This document shows positions 8,323 to 16,263 of a stretch of 64,000 bases of DNA, piece by piece (within the stretch, counting starts at the first letter, position 1; each line of letters starts with the position of its first letter). The DNA comes from Planktomarina sp. (lineage in GTDB: Bacteria; Pseudomonadota; Alphaproteobacteria; Rhodobacterales; Rhodobacteraceae). The stretch is from NCBI GenBank assembly GCA_016780825.1, contig JADHLF010000001.1, forward strand, positions 1-64,000, written 5' to 3'. The position numbers and the translations under genes were made by a program. A model generated the notes under the pieces. That model searched no databases and had not been told where the DNA came from. It saw only the letters and a list, made by a program, of their open reading frames with translations.

Positions 8323-9060
8323 CTATAGCATGGCCATGCCGCCGTTGACATGCAAAGTGGCCCCTGTCGTATACCCCGCCTCTTCGCTTGCCAAATAAAG
8401 GGCGGCGGCCGCAATTTCGCCCGAGGTGCCCATGCGCCCAGCCGGCACTTGCGCTAAAATTCCCGCTTTTTGATCTTCTGTCAATTTATCCGTCATCGCG
8501 GTGGTGATGAACCCGGGCGCAATGCAATTGACGGTGATGCCCCGCGTGGCCACTTCATAGGCCAATGATTTCGACATGGCCACAACCCCTGCTTTCGAGG
8601 CGGCATAATTGGCCTGCCCAGGATTGCCCGTGGCGCCGACGATGGACGATACATTGATAATCCGGCCCCAGCGGGCTTTCATCATGCCGCGCATCACGCC
8701 TTTGCACAGGCGCATCGTGCTGGTCAGATTGATATCGAGAACTGAGGTCCATTCGTCATCGGACATGCGCATAAACAGATTGTCGCGGGTCACGCCGGCG
8801 TTATTGACCAAAATATCAACGCTCCCCATCACGTCAGCGGCCTGTTTCGGCAGGGCTGTCACGGCCTCAGCATCGGAAAGGTTGCATGGCAAAACATAGG
8901 CGCGAGATCCCAGCTCATCGGCCAAAGCCTGTAGCGGTTCAACGCGAGTCCCCGAGAGCGCCACACATGCCCCTGACGCATGCAGCGCCTTGGCAATTTC
9001 CCCGCCAATGCCGCCCGAGGCCCCGGTGATCAACGCGTTTTTTCCATCCAAACGAAACAT
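8323..9060 (-). CDS. fabG: 3-oxoacyl-ACP reductase
   Basis: FabG reduces beta-ketoacyl-ACP with NADPH in fatty acid elongation. The 245-residue short-chain dehydrogenase has the cofactor motif TGASGGIGG near residue 13, NNAG, the catalytic Ser of the SSIVG stretch with YAASK, and the C-terminal GATLHVNGG typical of FabG. The ATG at 9060 has AGGAG about 7 bases upstream. Its place between fabD and acpP supports FabG rather than a peripheral SDR. Confidence 0.97.
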   Translation of the reverse strand: MFRLDGKNALITGASGGIGGEIAKALHASGACVALSGTRVEPLQALADELGSRAYVLPCNLSDAEAVTALPKQAADVMGSVDILVNNAGVTRDNLFMRMSDDEWTSVLDINLTSTMRLCKGVMRGMMKARWGRIINVSSIVGATGNPGQANYAASKAGVVAMSKSLAYEVATRGITVNCIAPGFITTAMTDKLTEDQKAGILAQVPAGRMGTSGEIAAAALYLASEEAGYTTGATLHVNGGMAML

Positions 9061-9115
9061 GTGATTCTCCTAAATTCGTGTTTTTTCCAATTGGTCCATA
9101 GACCGCATATGATCC

Positions 9116-10054
9116 TCAGGCGTCTGCGGCGCCTTTCAGCTTGGCGATATCCTCAGGGCTGCCAATGGTTTGGCAGGCAATGGCCCGATCAATGCGGCGG
9201 ATCATACCGGACAAAGCTTTGCCCGCGCCGACTTCCCAAATTTCTGTCACACCCTCCGCGGCCAAATAGGCCATAGACTCGCGCCAGCGCACTGCGCCTG
9301 TGACCTGCTCGACCAGGAGCAAGCGGATCAGCTCCGGATCAGAGACGGCATTGGCCCGCACGTTGACGACCACAGGCACTGACGGCGTGTTAATATCCAC
9401 CTCTGCTAAGGCCTGCGCCATGCGTTCGGCGGCCGGCTGCATCAAGGCGCAGTGGAACGGCGCGCTCACAGGCAAAAGCACAGCGCGTTTTGCACCGGCC
9501 TCCTTGGCGAGATCCAAGGCGCGCTCAACGGCCGCTTTATGACCGGAGACAACCACCTGTCCCGGGTCATTGTCATTGGCCGCCTGGCACACCTCGCCCT
9601 GCGCGGCAGCTTCCGCCACGACACTGACCGCGGCGAAATCGAGACCCAAGATTGCCGCCATAGCGCCGACGCCGACCGGCACAGCCTCCTGCATGGCGAT
9701 GCCACGAATGCGCAGCAATCGGGCCGTATCAGCAATGCTCATCGCCCCTGCCGCCGCCAGGGCCGAATATTCGCCCAATGAATGCCCCGCCACGAAAGAC
9801 GCCGTATCAAGCCCCAAGCCTTCGGCCTCGAGCGCCCGCAAGGCCGCCAAAGAGGTCGCCATCAGAGCCGGCTGCGCATTGGCTGTGAGGGTCAATGTGT
9901 CAATATCCCCATTCCAAATCAATCCAGATAGGTCTTGGCCCAATGCGTCATCGACTTCCGCAAACACAGCTTTTGCCGCCGGGTAACTGGCCGCAAGATC
10001 TTGCCCCATGCCGATGGTCTGAGCGCCTTGACCTGGAAAAACAAATGCTCGCAT
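9116..10054 (-). CDS. fabD: Malonyl-CoA:ACP transacylase
   Basis: FabD loads malonate from CoA onto ACP. The 312-residue protein opens MRAFVFPGQGAQ, has the nucleophile S92 in GHSLGEYS and the active-site histidine in SAPFHCALM near residue 200. The ATG at 10054 was preferred because GAGG lies 7-8 bases upstream and the family begins there; another ATG four codons earlier overlaps that site. It is first in the minus-strand cluster fabD-fabG-acpP-fabF-mltG and is divergent from rpsF. Confidence 0.97.
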   Translation of the reverse strand: MRAFVFPGQGAQTIGMGQDLAASYPAAKAVFAEVDDALGQDLSGLIWNGDIDTLTLTANAQPALMATSLAALRALEAEGLGLDTASFVAGHSLGEYSALAAAGAMSIADTARLLRIRGIAMQEAVPVGVGAMAAILGLDFAAVSVVAEAAAQGEVCQAANDNDPGQVVVSGHKAAVERALDLAKEAGAKRAVLLPVSAPFHCALMQPAAERMAQALAEVDINTPSVPVVVNVRANAVSDPELIRLLLVEQVTGAVRWRESMAYLAAEGVTEIWEVGAGKALSGMIRRIDRAIACQTIGSPEDIAKLKGAADA

Positions 10055-10338
10055 TTTGATCCTCATTTGAAACTTTGGTTTTTCTTGGCATATCCCCTGT
10101 CACGCCGCACCGCAACGGTTTACAGCATCTGCGCCGGGACCGCCCGCTGCCGGGGGCGGCACGCGGCATCGAAAAACGCGCGTTTAATGCGGAGATGGGC
10201 GCCATAATCCTTGCACCTTTGCCCCAGCTGTGGCAAAGGCAGCCATCCGCAGAAACATCTTCTCCCGTGCGGCCTCTCGTGATCAGACTGCGGTCTCACC
10301 TCTGATCTTTGAAGCGCACCTAAAAAACAGGAAAGCAC
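10055..10338. other. Divergent intergenic region between fabD and rpsF
   Basis: These 284 bases must hold the promoters for the fab cluster and the rpsF operon. Short open frames in it show no recognisable protein or good start site. A ribosomal-protein leader (S6:S18 binding) is known upstream of rpsF in other bacteria, but I could not make out a convincing one here. Confidence 0.5.
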
Positions 10339-10704
10339 ATGTCACTTTATGAGCATGTCTTCATTATGCGTCAGGACCTGTCAAACACACAGGCCGAAGC
10401 ATTGATTGAAGAATTTTCCAATGTTCTGAGCGCAAACGGTGGATCCGTTGTTGATCAGGAATATTGGGGCGTCAAAACCATGGCGTATAAAGTCAACAAA
10501 AACCGCAAGGGCCACTATGCCTTTTTGAAGACAGATGCCCCTTCGGCCGCTGTTGCCGAAATGGAACGCCTGATGTCATTGCATGAAGATGTGATGCGCA
10601 CGTTGACGATCCGCGTGAAGAGCCACGAAGAAGGCCCCTCCGTTCAAATGCAAAAACGTGACGACCGCGCCGAACGCGGCGAACGTCGCGAACGCCGGTC
10701 TTAA
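10339..10704 (+). CDS. rpsF: Small ribosomal subunit protein bS6
   Basis: S6 binds the central domain of 16S rRNA as a heterodimer with S18. The 121-residue protein opens MSLYEHVFIMRQDLS and has the conserved YWGVKTMAYKVNKNRKGHY stretch, with a charged tail rich in Arg and Glu (about 100-121). An AGGAAAG site precedes the ATG. It leads the operon rpsF-rpsR-rplI with 12-13 base gaps, the usual order in bacteria without an intervening priB or ssb. Confidence 0.98.
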   Translation: MSLYEHVFIMRQDLSNTQAEALIEEFSNVLSANGGSVVDQEYWGVKTMAYKVNKNRKGHYAFLKTDAPSAAVAEMERLMSLHEDVMRTLTIRVKSHEEGPSVQMQKRDDRAERGERRERRS

Positions 10705-10717
10705 GGAGCGCTAAGTC

Positions 10718-10945
10718 ATGGGAACAAAACCATTTTTCCGCCGCCGGAAGGTCTGCCCTTTCTCTGGTGAGAATGCCCCGAAAATCGATTACAAAGACAC
10801 ACGTGTTTTGCAGCGCTACATCTCTGAGCGTGGCAAAATCGTACCGTCCCGTATCACTGCAGTCTCTGCGAAGAAGCAACGTGAGCTGGCCCGGGCCATC
10901 AAACGTGCGCGTTTCTTGGCCTTGCTGCCCTATGCTGTGAAATAA
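10718..10945 (+). CDS. rpsR: Small ribosomal subunit protein bS18
   Basis: S18 partners S6 on the 30S platform. The 75-residue basic protein shows the canonical CPFSGEN, IDYKD and ITAVSAKKQRELARAIKRAR stretches. An AAGGAG site lies about 9 bases before the ATG. It sits between rpsF and rplI in one operon, so the S6 and S18 partners are made together. Confidence 0.98.
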   Translation: MGTKPFFRRRKVCPFSGENAPKIDYKDTRVLQRYISERGKIVPSRITAVSAKKQRELARAIKRARFLALLPYAVK

Positions 10946-10957
10946 GGAGCCAAGCAC

Positions 10958-11587
10958 ATGCAAGTTATCCTTATGGAACGAGTGGCCAAATTGGGCCAAA
11001 TGGGCGATGTTGTGAATGTGAAGCAGGGCTTTGCCCGTAACTTCCTGATCCCAACAGGCAAAGCCATGCGCGCCTCTGCCGCCAATATCGCAGCCTTCGA
11101 AGCGCAAAAAGCACAACTCGAAGCGCGCAACTTGGAAACTAAAGCAGAGGCAGAAGCCTTGGCTGCCAAGCTCGACGGTCAGCAATTTATTGTGATTCGT
11201 TCAGCCTCTGACGCCGGTGCGCTTTACGGCTCTGTCACCACCCGCGACGCGGCAGAAGCGGCCACTGAAGCCGGCTTCAGCCTCGACAAAAAGCAGATTG
11301 CGTTGATGGCCCCAATCAAAGAACTGGGCATCCACAATCTCTCTGTGCGGTTGCACCCTGAAGTTGAAGCGAGAATCGAGCTGAACGTCGCCCGTTCTGC
11401 CGAGGAAGCAGAACTTCAAGCGGCTGGGAAATCGATCCAAGATCTGGCAGCAGAAGAAGAAGCAGCGGCTGAGTTTGAAATTCAGGAACTGTTTGACGAT
11501 ATCGGCGCGGCCGGCATGGATGACTTCGGCGGTGACGACGCGCCAAAGGCCTCCGCGGGTGACGCATCGGATGACGAAGAGGCTTAA
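10958..11587 (+). CDS. rplI: Large ribosomal subunit protein bL9
   Basis: L9 has an N-terminal 23S-binding domain (MQVILMERVAKLGQMGDVVNVKQG), a long connecting helix and a C-terminal domain. At 209 residues it is longer than the roughly 150 of E. coli L9; the extra part is an acidic C-terminal tail from about residue 150, rich in Glu, Asp and Ala, which I recall from other Rhodobacteraceae and whose role is unknown. An AAGGAG site precedes the ATG, and a strong terminator follows the stop. Confidence 0.97.
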   Translation: MQVILMERVAKLGQMGDVVNVKQGFARNFLIPTGKAMRASAANIAAFEAQKAQLEARNLETKAEAEALAAKLDGQQFIVIRSASDAGALYGSVTTRDAAEAATEAGFSLDKKQIALMAPIKELGIHNLSVRLHPEVEARIELNVARSAEEAELQAAGKSIQDLAAEEEAAAEFEIQELFDDIGAAGMDDFGGDDAPKASAGDASDDEEA

Positions 11588-11612
11588 TCCCTCTCCTCCT
11601 GCACGACTTTTA

Positions 11613-11648
11613 AACGCCGCTCTGCTTTCAGGGCGGCGTTTTTCTTTT
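11613..11648 (+). terminator. Terminator of the rpsF-rpsR-rplI operon
   Basis: An 8-bp stem (AACGCCGC at 11613-11620 with GCGGCGTT at 11633-11640) is followed by TTTTTCTTTT on the plus strand, 25 bases after the rplI stop. Confidence 0.93.
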
Positions 11649-11682
11649 ACCCTGTCCACAAGGGATGCAACGGAGCACAGCT

Positions 11683-11716
11683 CATAAAAAAAAGCCACCC
11701 TTTCAGCAAGGGTGGC
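11683..11716 (-). terminator. Terminator of the tig transcript
   Basis: A 9-bp stem (11694-11702 with 11708-11716) with a 5-base loop is followed on the minus strand by eight T residues, about 95 bases past the tig stop. It lies separate from the rplI terminator, so each convergent transcript has its own. Confidence 0.93.
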
Positions 11717-11808
11717 ATGATCAACTCTATCGCAGGCTGGTGCCGGAAAGACCCGAATGACAACCGCGCCCGCGCCCGCTTCAAAAAGCGGATGCGGGCG
11801 CAATCACA

Positions 11809-13140
11809 TTATTCGTCGTCCATTGCTTCCACGGCTTTTTGTAGCTCATCTTTGGAGACTTCTTTGTCGGTCACAGTTGCCAGTTCAAAAACATAATCGA
11901 CAACTTTATCCTCAAACAAAGGCGCCCGCATTTGCTGTTGCATCTGTGGGTTTTGTTGAACAAACTCAAAGAATTGACGTTCTTGCCCAGGGTATTGACG
12001 CGCTTGGTTCATCATGGCCTGTGTCATTTCCGCGTCGGTCACTTGGATCTCGGCTTTTTGACCCAATTCCGCCAAAAGCAGGCCCAGGCGCACGCGGCGC
12101 TCTGCCAATGAATTATGCTCATCTGTCGGCTTGATTTCAGGATGATCGTGGCCCTGCACGTCTGGGTTTTCATCATGCCAAAGTTGATGTGCGATTTGTC
12201 CGGCCTCAGCCTCCACCAATGATCGCGGCAGCTCAAATTTCACCAGCTTATCCAACGCATCCAACAGGTGACGCTTTTGAACGGCGCGCGCCGCCCCAGC
12301 ATATTCGGCCTCTAAGCGCTCTGAGATTTGACCTTTCAAAGCGGCCAGATCTTCTGCGCCAAATTTCTTGGCCAATTCGTCATTAATTTCAGCGGGTTTG
12401 GGCGCCTTGACTGCTTTGATTTTGCATTCAAAAACCGCATCTTTGCCAGCGAGGTTTTCGGCGCCATATTCCGCAGGGAAGGTCACATTCACCTCAACCT
12501 CTTCGCCAACTTTCACGCCGACCAATTGTGCTTCAAAGCCCGGAATAAAAGAGTTGGAGCCCAAAACCAGTGGGTAATCTTCTGCAGCGCCGCCCTCAAA
12601 GGCTTCACCGTCGACTTTGCCGAGAAAATCGATGGTCACTTGGTCGCCATCTTTCGATTTTGTACCTTTTTTGCGATCTTCGAAATCTTGCGCGGTTTCT
12701 GCCAAATTCGCGAGGGCTTCATCAACCGAAGCCTCATCGGCCTTGGCAATCAATTTTTCCAATTTGATTTTTTTGAGATCCACCTCAGGAATGGTCGGCA
12801 GGACTTCATAGGACATCTCAACATGGATATCATCGCCCTCTTTCCAATCTTCATTGGTCATTTTTACCGCAGGTTGCATAGCAGGACGGTCGCCACAGTC
12901 TTCAAAATGCTTGGACATGGCGCCATCAATGCTCTCCTGCATCGCTTCGCCCATCAACCGGTGGCCATATTGCTTTTTCAGCAACGCCATAGGGACTTTG
13001 CCCTTCCGAAAGCCCTTCATTTCAATTTCAGGCTGCGCTTCAACCAGTTTTTCGTCAACCTTTGCGGCCAACTCATCTGCTGTCACAACAATGTTGTAAC
13101 CGCGCTTCAAGCCTTCGTTCAGGGTCTCAGTGACCTGCAT
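11809..13140 (-). CDS. tig: Trigger factor, ribosome-associated chaperone and prolyl isomerase
   Basis: Trigger factor binds L23 at the ribosome exit and shields nascent chains. The 443-residue protein has the ribosome-binding N domain with the signature GFRKGKVP (about residues 44-51), an FKBP-type isomerase domain in the middle (near 150-240, GDQVTIDFLGKVDGEAFEGG region) and a helical C-terminal chaperone arm ending in an acidic tail. The ATG at 13140 was chosen over the longer open frame, whose first 17 codons run through the tRNA-Leu gene. The start lies only about 20 bases from the tRNA 3' end. Confidence 0.97.
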   Translation of the reverse strand: MQVTETLNEGLKRGYNIVVTADELAAKVDEKLVEAQPEIEMKGFRKGKVPMALLKKQYGHRLMGEAMQESIDGAMSKHFEDCGDRPAMQPAVKMTNEDWKEGDDIHVEMSYEVLPTIPEVDLKKIKLEKLIAKADEASVDEALANLAETAQDFEDRKKGTKSKDGDQVTIDFLGKVDGEAFEGGAAEDYPLVLGSNSFIPGFEAQLVGVKVGEEVEVNVTFPAEYGAENLAGKDAVFECKIKAVKAPKPAEINDELAKKFGAEDLAALKGQISERLEAEYAGAARAVQKRHLLDALDKLVKFELPRSLVEAEAGQIAHQLWHDENPDVQGHDHPEIKPTDEHNSLAERRVRLGLLLAELGQKAEIQVTDAEMTQAMMNQARQYPGQERQFFEFVQQNPQMQQQMRAPLFEDKVVDYVFELATVTDKEVSKDELQKAVEAMDDE

Positions 13141-13161
13141 TGTACATCCCTTTTCAAACCA

Positions 13162-13246
13162 TGGTGCGGGTAGAGGGACTTGAACCCCCACGCCTTGCGG
13201 CGCTAGAACCTAAATCTAGTGCGTCTACCAATTTCGCCATACCCGC
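13162..13246 (-). tRNA. tRNA-Leu (anticodon UAG), CCA encoded
   Basis: The minus strand folds as a class II tRNA. The acceptor arm is GCGGGTA paired with TACCCGC, followed by an encoded A and CCA. The anticodon loop TTTAGGT gives UAG on a 5-bp CTAGA/TCTAG stem, the variable arm is long as expected of tRNA-Leu, and the T arm contains GGTTCAAGTCC. It decodes CUA and probably other CUN codons. It lies just upstream of tig on the same strand. Confidence 0.95.
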
Positions 13247-13577
13247 AAACTATGTGGCAGCCCCGAAGAGCCGCCATATTCCGGAGCTCTCTAACAAAGC
13301 TCGCCCGAGGATGCGAGTGGAAAATGACAGTTTCCGGACGAATTTTGTCGATGGCAAAAATTGCACTTTTCCGGCGCTCCAGAGGCAATTTGCATCCCAA
13401 TGGCAGGCTTTTTCACCGGTCCAGATTCATTCATGTATAAAAAATGTGCTTTGTGATTATTTTTTGGGCAAATTTGGGGATACCTGCGGTATTCCACCCC
13501 GATCCAAACAGTGAGCAATTGCCGGGCCGGATAAAAAGTGAAATTCCCGACCTGCAATCAAACCAGCGGGTATCAAC
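13247..13577. other. 331-base region between tRNA-Leu and glnB without a gene
   Basis: No ORF here has a good start site or recognisable product. The right half becomes A/T-rich and holds a plausible glnB promoter (13412-13441). The left half should contain the tRNA promoter on the minus strand; I could not assign it. A complete sigma-54 promoter was looked for and not found. Confidence 0.6.
13412..13441 (+). promoter_or_regulatory. Candidate vegetative promoter for glnB-glnA
   Basis: TTCACC (13412-13417) and TATAAA (13436-13441) are separated by 18 bases, a fair match to -35/-10 elements. They lie about 137 bases before the glnB ATG, in an A/T-rich stretch. NtrC control is expected for this operon in the group, but I could not identify an NtrC site with confidence. 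Confidence 0.45.
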
Positions 13578-13916
13578 ATGAAAAAGATCGAAGCCATCAT
13601 AAAGCCTTTTAAGCTCGACGAAGTCAAAGAAGCGCTTCAGGACATCGGCGTGCAGGGCCTCTCTGTTGTGGAGGTCAAAGGATTCGGGCGTCAAAAAGGC
13701 CATACGGAACTCTACCGCGGCGCTGAATATGTCGTCGACTTTCTGCCGAAAGTGAAAATCGAGGTTGTTTTGACCGATGATATGCTCGACAGCGCGATCG
13801 AGGCCATTTGTACCGCCGCGAAAACCGATAAAATTGGCGACGGGAAGGTTTTCGTGTCGACAGTTGAACAAGCCATCCGTATTCGCACCGGTGAGACCGG
13901 CGACGACGCTATCTAA
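13578..13916 (+). CDS. glnB: Nitrogen regulatory protein PII
   Basis: PII is a trimeric sensor of 2-oxoglutarate and ATP/ADP that regulates glutamine synthetase adenylylation and NtrB. The 112-residue protein has the canonical start MKKIEAIIKPFKLDEVKEAL, the T-loop with uridylylation site Y51 (in LYRGAEYVVDFLPK), the B-loop TDKIGDGKVFV and the C-loop VRIRTGE-type sequence (here IRIRTGE). Placement 27 bases upstream of glnA is the standard alphaproteobacterial glnBA operon, so this is GlnB rather than GlnK. Confidence 0.97.
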   Translation: MKKIEAIIKPFKLDEVKEALQDIGVQGLSVVEVKGFGRQKGHTELYRGAEYVVDFLPKVKIEVVLTDDMLDSAIEAICTAAKTDKIGDGKVFVSTVEQAIRIRTGETGDDAI

Positions 13917-13943
13917 TTACGCCCCCAAAGGAGAGACTATACT

Positions 13944-15347
13944 ATGAGCCAAGCTCTTTTATCAAAGATCGCCGAAGAAGGCATCGAATATGTGGACATC
14001 CGCTTCACAGATCCACGCGGAAAATTGCAGCATGTGACTGTATGTGCCGACCAGGTCGATCAAGACTTCCTTGACGAAGGCTTTATGTTCGACGGCTCGT
14101 CAATCGCAGGTTGGAAATCCATTGAAGAATCCGACATGAAATTGATGCCGGACGTTGAGACCGCCTATATCGACCCCTTTTATGCCGAGAAAACCATCTG
14201 CATTCACTGCACAGTGGTTGAGCCGGACACTGGTGAAAGCTATGCGCGCGACCCGCGTGGATGTGCGCAACGCGCGGAAGCCTATCTTATCTCTTCCGGG
14301 ATTGGCGATGTTGCCTATATGGGCCCTGAAGCCGAATTCTTCCTGTTTGACGACGTACGCTTTGAGAATAAAATCAACAAAGTATCATATGAAGTTGATG
14401 CGGTTGATGCCTCATGGAACACCGATACCGATTACGACGTTGGCAATATGGGCCACCGTCCCGGCGTCAAGGGTGGCTATTTCCCAGTGAACCCAATTGA
14501 TGGCGTGCAAGACATTCGCAGCGAAATGCTCTCAACCATGAAGCGGATGGGCATGAAAGTTGACAAGCATCACCACGAGGTGGCGAGCTGTCAACATGAG
14601 CTGGGCTTGATCTTCGGATCTTTGACCCATCAGGCCGATGAGTTGCAAAAATACAAATATGTGATCCACAACGTCGCCCATGCCTACGGCAAATCCGCGA
14701 CCTTTATGCCCAAGCCCATCGCAGGTGACAACGGCACCGGCATGCATGTGAACATGTCCATATGGAAAGAGGGCAAGCCTTTGTTTGCGGGCGACAAATA
14801 CGCCGATCTTTCCGATGAGGCGCTGTATTTCATCGGTGGTATCTTGAAGCACGCAAAGGCCTTGAATGCCTTCACCAATCCATCAACCAACAGCTACAAG
14901 CGTCTGATCCCCGGCTTTGAAGCGCCTGTTCTGCGCGCTTACTCCGCACGCAACCGGTCTGGCTGCGTTCGGATCCCATGGGCCGAGTCGCCAAAGGCGA
15001 AGCGTGTTGAAGCGCGTTTCCCTGATCCGGCAGCGAACCCATATCTGTGCTTTGCAGCTTTGCTGATGGCCGGTCTTGACGGCATCAAAAACAAAATTCA
15101 CCCCGGTGAAGCCTCTGACAAAGACCTCTATGATCTGCCACCCGAAGAGCTGGCCGATATCCCAACTGTTTGCGGCTCTCTGCGCGAAGCCCTGGACGAG
15201 TTGAAAGCAGATATGGGCTTCTTGACCGCCGGTGGTGTGTTCACAGAGGACCAAATCGCCGGATATATCGATCTGAAGATGGAAGAGGTTCTGCACTATG
15301 AGCACACACCTCACCCCGTTGAATTTGGCATGTATTACAGCTGCTAA
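13944..15347 (+). CDS. glnA: Glutamine synthetase type I
   Basis: GlnA makes glutamine from glutamate, ammonia and ATP as a cytoplasmic dodecamer. The 467-residue protein shows FDGSSIAGW near the N terminus, the GPEAEFFLFDD metal site, the NGTGMHVNMS stretch, the ATP-site region SYKRLIPGFEAPV and the adenylylation loop with Y396 in KDLYDLPPEE, so activity should be controlled by GlnE. AAAGGAGAG precedes the ATG. Transcription with glnB links synthesis to the PII signal. Confidence 0.98.
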   Translation: MSQALLSKIAEEGIEYVDIRFTDPRGKLQHVTVCADQVDQDFLDEGFMFDGSSIAGWKSIEESDMKLMPDVETAYIDPFYAEKTICIHCTVVEPDTGESYARDPRGCAQRAEAYLISSGIGDVAYMGPEAEFFLFDDVRFENKINKVSYEVDAVDASWNTDTDYDVGNMGHRPGVKGGYFPVNPIDGVQDIRSEMLSTMKRMGMKVDKHHHEVASCQHELGLIFGSLTHQADELQKYKYVIHNVAHAYGKSATFMPKPIAGDNGTGMHVNMSIWKEGKPLFAGDKYADLSDEALYFIGGILKHAKALNAFTNPSTNSYKRLIPGFEAPVLRAYSARNRSGCVRIPWAESPKAKRVEARFPDPAANPYLCFAALLMAGLDGIKNKIHPGEASDKDLYDLPPEELADIPTVCGSLREALDELKADMGFLTAGGVFTEDQIAGYIDLKMEEVLHYEHTPHPVEFGMYYSC

Positions 15348-15374
15348 TCGCGGCAGATCATCTGCAAAACAAAG

Positions 15375-15406
15375 AAGGCGTCCAGATTTGGGCGCCTTTG
15401 TCTTTT
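15375..15406 (+). terminator. Terminator of glnB-glnA
   Basis: AAGGCG (15375-15380) pairs with CGCCTT (15393-15398), with flanking A and T residues extending the stem, and a TTTGTCTTTT tract follows, about 27 bases after the glnA stop. Confidence 0.85.
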
Positions 15407-15428
15407 GCCGTTGGGCGGCGAGGCCCGA

Positions 15429-16163
15429 TTAGGCCGGTTTTTTGATCAAATATGTATGAATTGCAAATAACACCGCGCCAGAGCGCGGCAGGCGCACCAG
15501 GGCTTGATGTTCAGAGCGAATATAGGCGCCATGGCCATAATCCTCGTCACCGCTTCGCGGGTCCGTTTCACTGCGTGGTTGAAACAAATCAGGCCGCACA
15601 TAGTCGAGCACATTGAAACGCCACATGGGGCGTCCAAGTTTGATGCCATCAAACAGGCGCTGCACCCGTTTGGCCACATCCACATCATACTCCGCCACGG
15701 GTCGATGTACGCCACTCAGCGGGCGGCCGATTTTCTCGTGCAAGGTCCAGCTTGCCGGAAAACACATCACGGCCGCGGTCAAGACATGCTCCGGACCGCG
15801 TTTTTCGTGCAGGCACAGATCTTCTTGCACCAAACGTGCCGCAACGCACAGCGGATCGCCGGACAAGGGCACAGACACCCCATCAGGGCGCTGCACCATG
15901 TTTTCCTCAACGCGATACGACGGGCGGCGGCGCAATTGCGCCAAGATTTCATCCAGCACTTCCTGCTTTGCATCGGCGGAGGCGCCGGAGTCGGCAAATA
16001 CCTTCTCCGGCATCTCCTGAAAAAGCCGGTCTCTCTCGGCCAGTTGGGCGGCATAGGCCTCATCCTCAATCAGCCAACCATCCTCCGCCAGAGGCAACAT
16101 CCCCGGTAATTTCTTATGATCCGACACATCATAGGGGATCTTTTTTTGCAAAATTTCTGGCAT
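15429..16163 (-). CDS. DUF3445 protein, related to haem-dependent oxidative N-demethylase alpha subunits
   Basis: The 244-residue soluble protein starts MPEILQKKIPYD (ATG at 16163) and shows features of the DUF3445 family: LPGMLPL, the LVQEDLCLHEK stretch, CFPASWTLHEKIGRPLSGVHRPV in the centre and a C-terminal basic region before IHTYLIKK. Characterised relatives are haem-binding subunits of dimethylamine or secondary-amine demethylases, which work with flavin/ferredoxin partners. No partner genes (dmmB/dmmC type) are here, so substrate and electron donor are unknown. It is transcribed away from dddP; the starts are 100 bases apart. Confidence 0.8.
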   Translation of the reverse strand: MPEILQKKIPYDVSDHKKLPGMLPLAEDGWLIEDEAYAAQLAERDRLFQEMPEKVFADSGASADAKQEVLDEILAQLRRRPSYRVEENMVQRPDGVSVPLSGDPLCVAARLVQEDLCLHEKRGPEHVLTAAVMCFPASWTLHEKIGRPLSGVHRPVAEYDVDVAKRVQRLFDGIKLGRPMWRFNVLDYVRPDLFQPRSETDPRSGDEDYGHGAYIRSEHQALVRLPRSGAVLFAIHTYLIKKPA

Positions 16164-16263
16164 GAAATCCGACTCGCTCGCGGGAAATGTGAAAACAGAT
16201 GTCGCAAACAAACCTGACACAGGCCCGCGGCAAACGCAATCTGACGCTCAAAGGGAGCTTTTT

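Noticed and set aside
10075..10338. Open frames in the fabD-rpsF intergenic region
   Set aside because: They lack ribosome sites and recognisable sequence and overlap each other on both strands; better read as promoter and leader DNA.
13401..13416. Sigma-54 promoter candidate upstream of glnB (TGGCAGG-N4-TTCA)
   Set aside because: The -12 element lacks the essential GC, so the match is only to the -24 half; a vegetative promoter overlaps better.
13291..13557. Small ORFs between tRNA-Leu and glnB
   Set aside because: They read across the promoter region on both strands, with no ribosome site and no recognisable product.
16162..16263. Longer N terminus for DddP from an upstream ATG
   Set aside because: It overlaps the divergent gene and promoter region, has no good ribosome site, and shifts the metal residues away from the known numbering.
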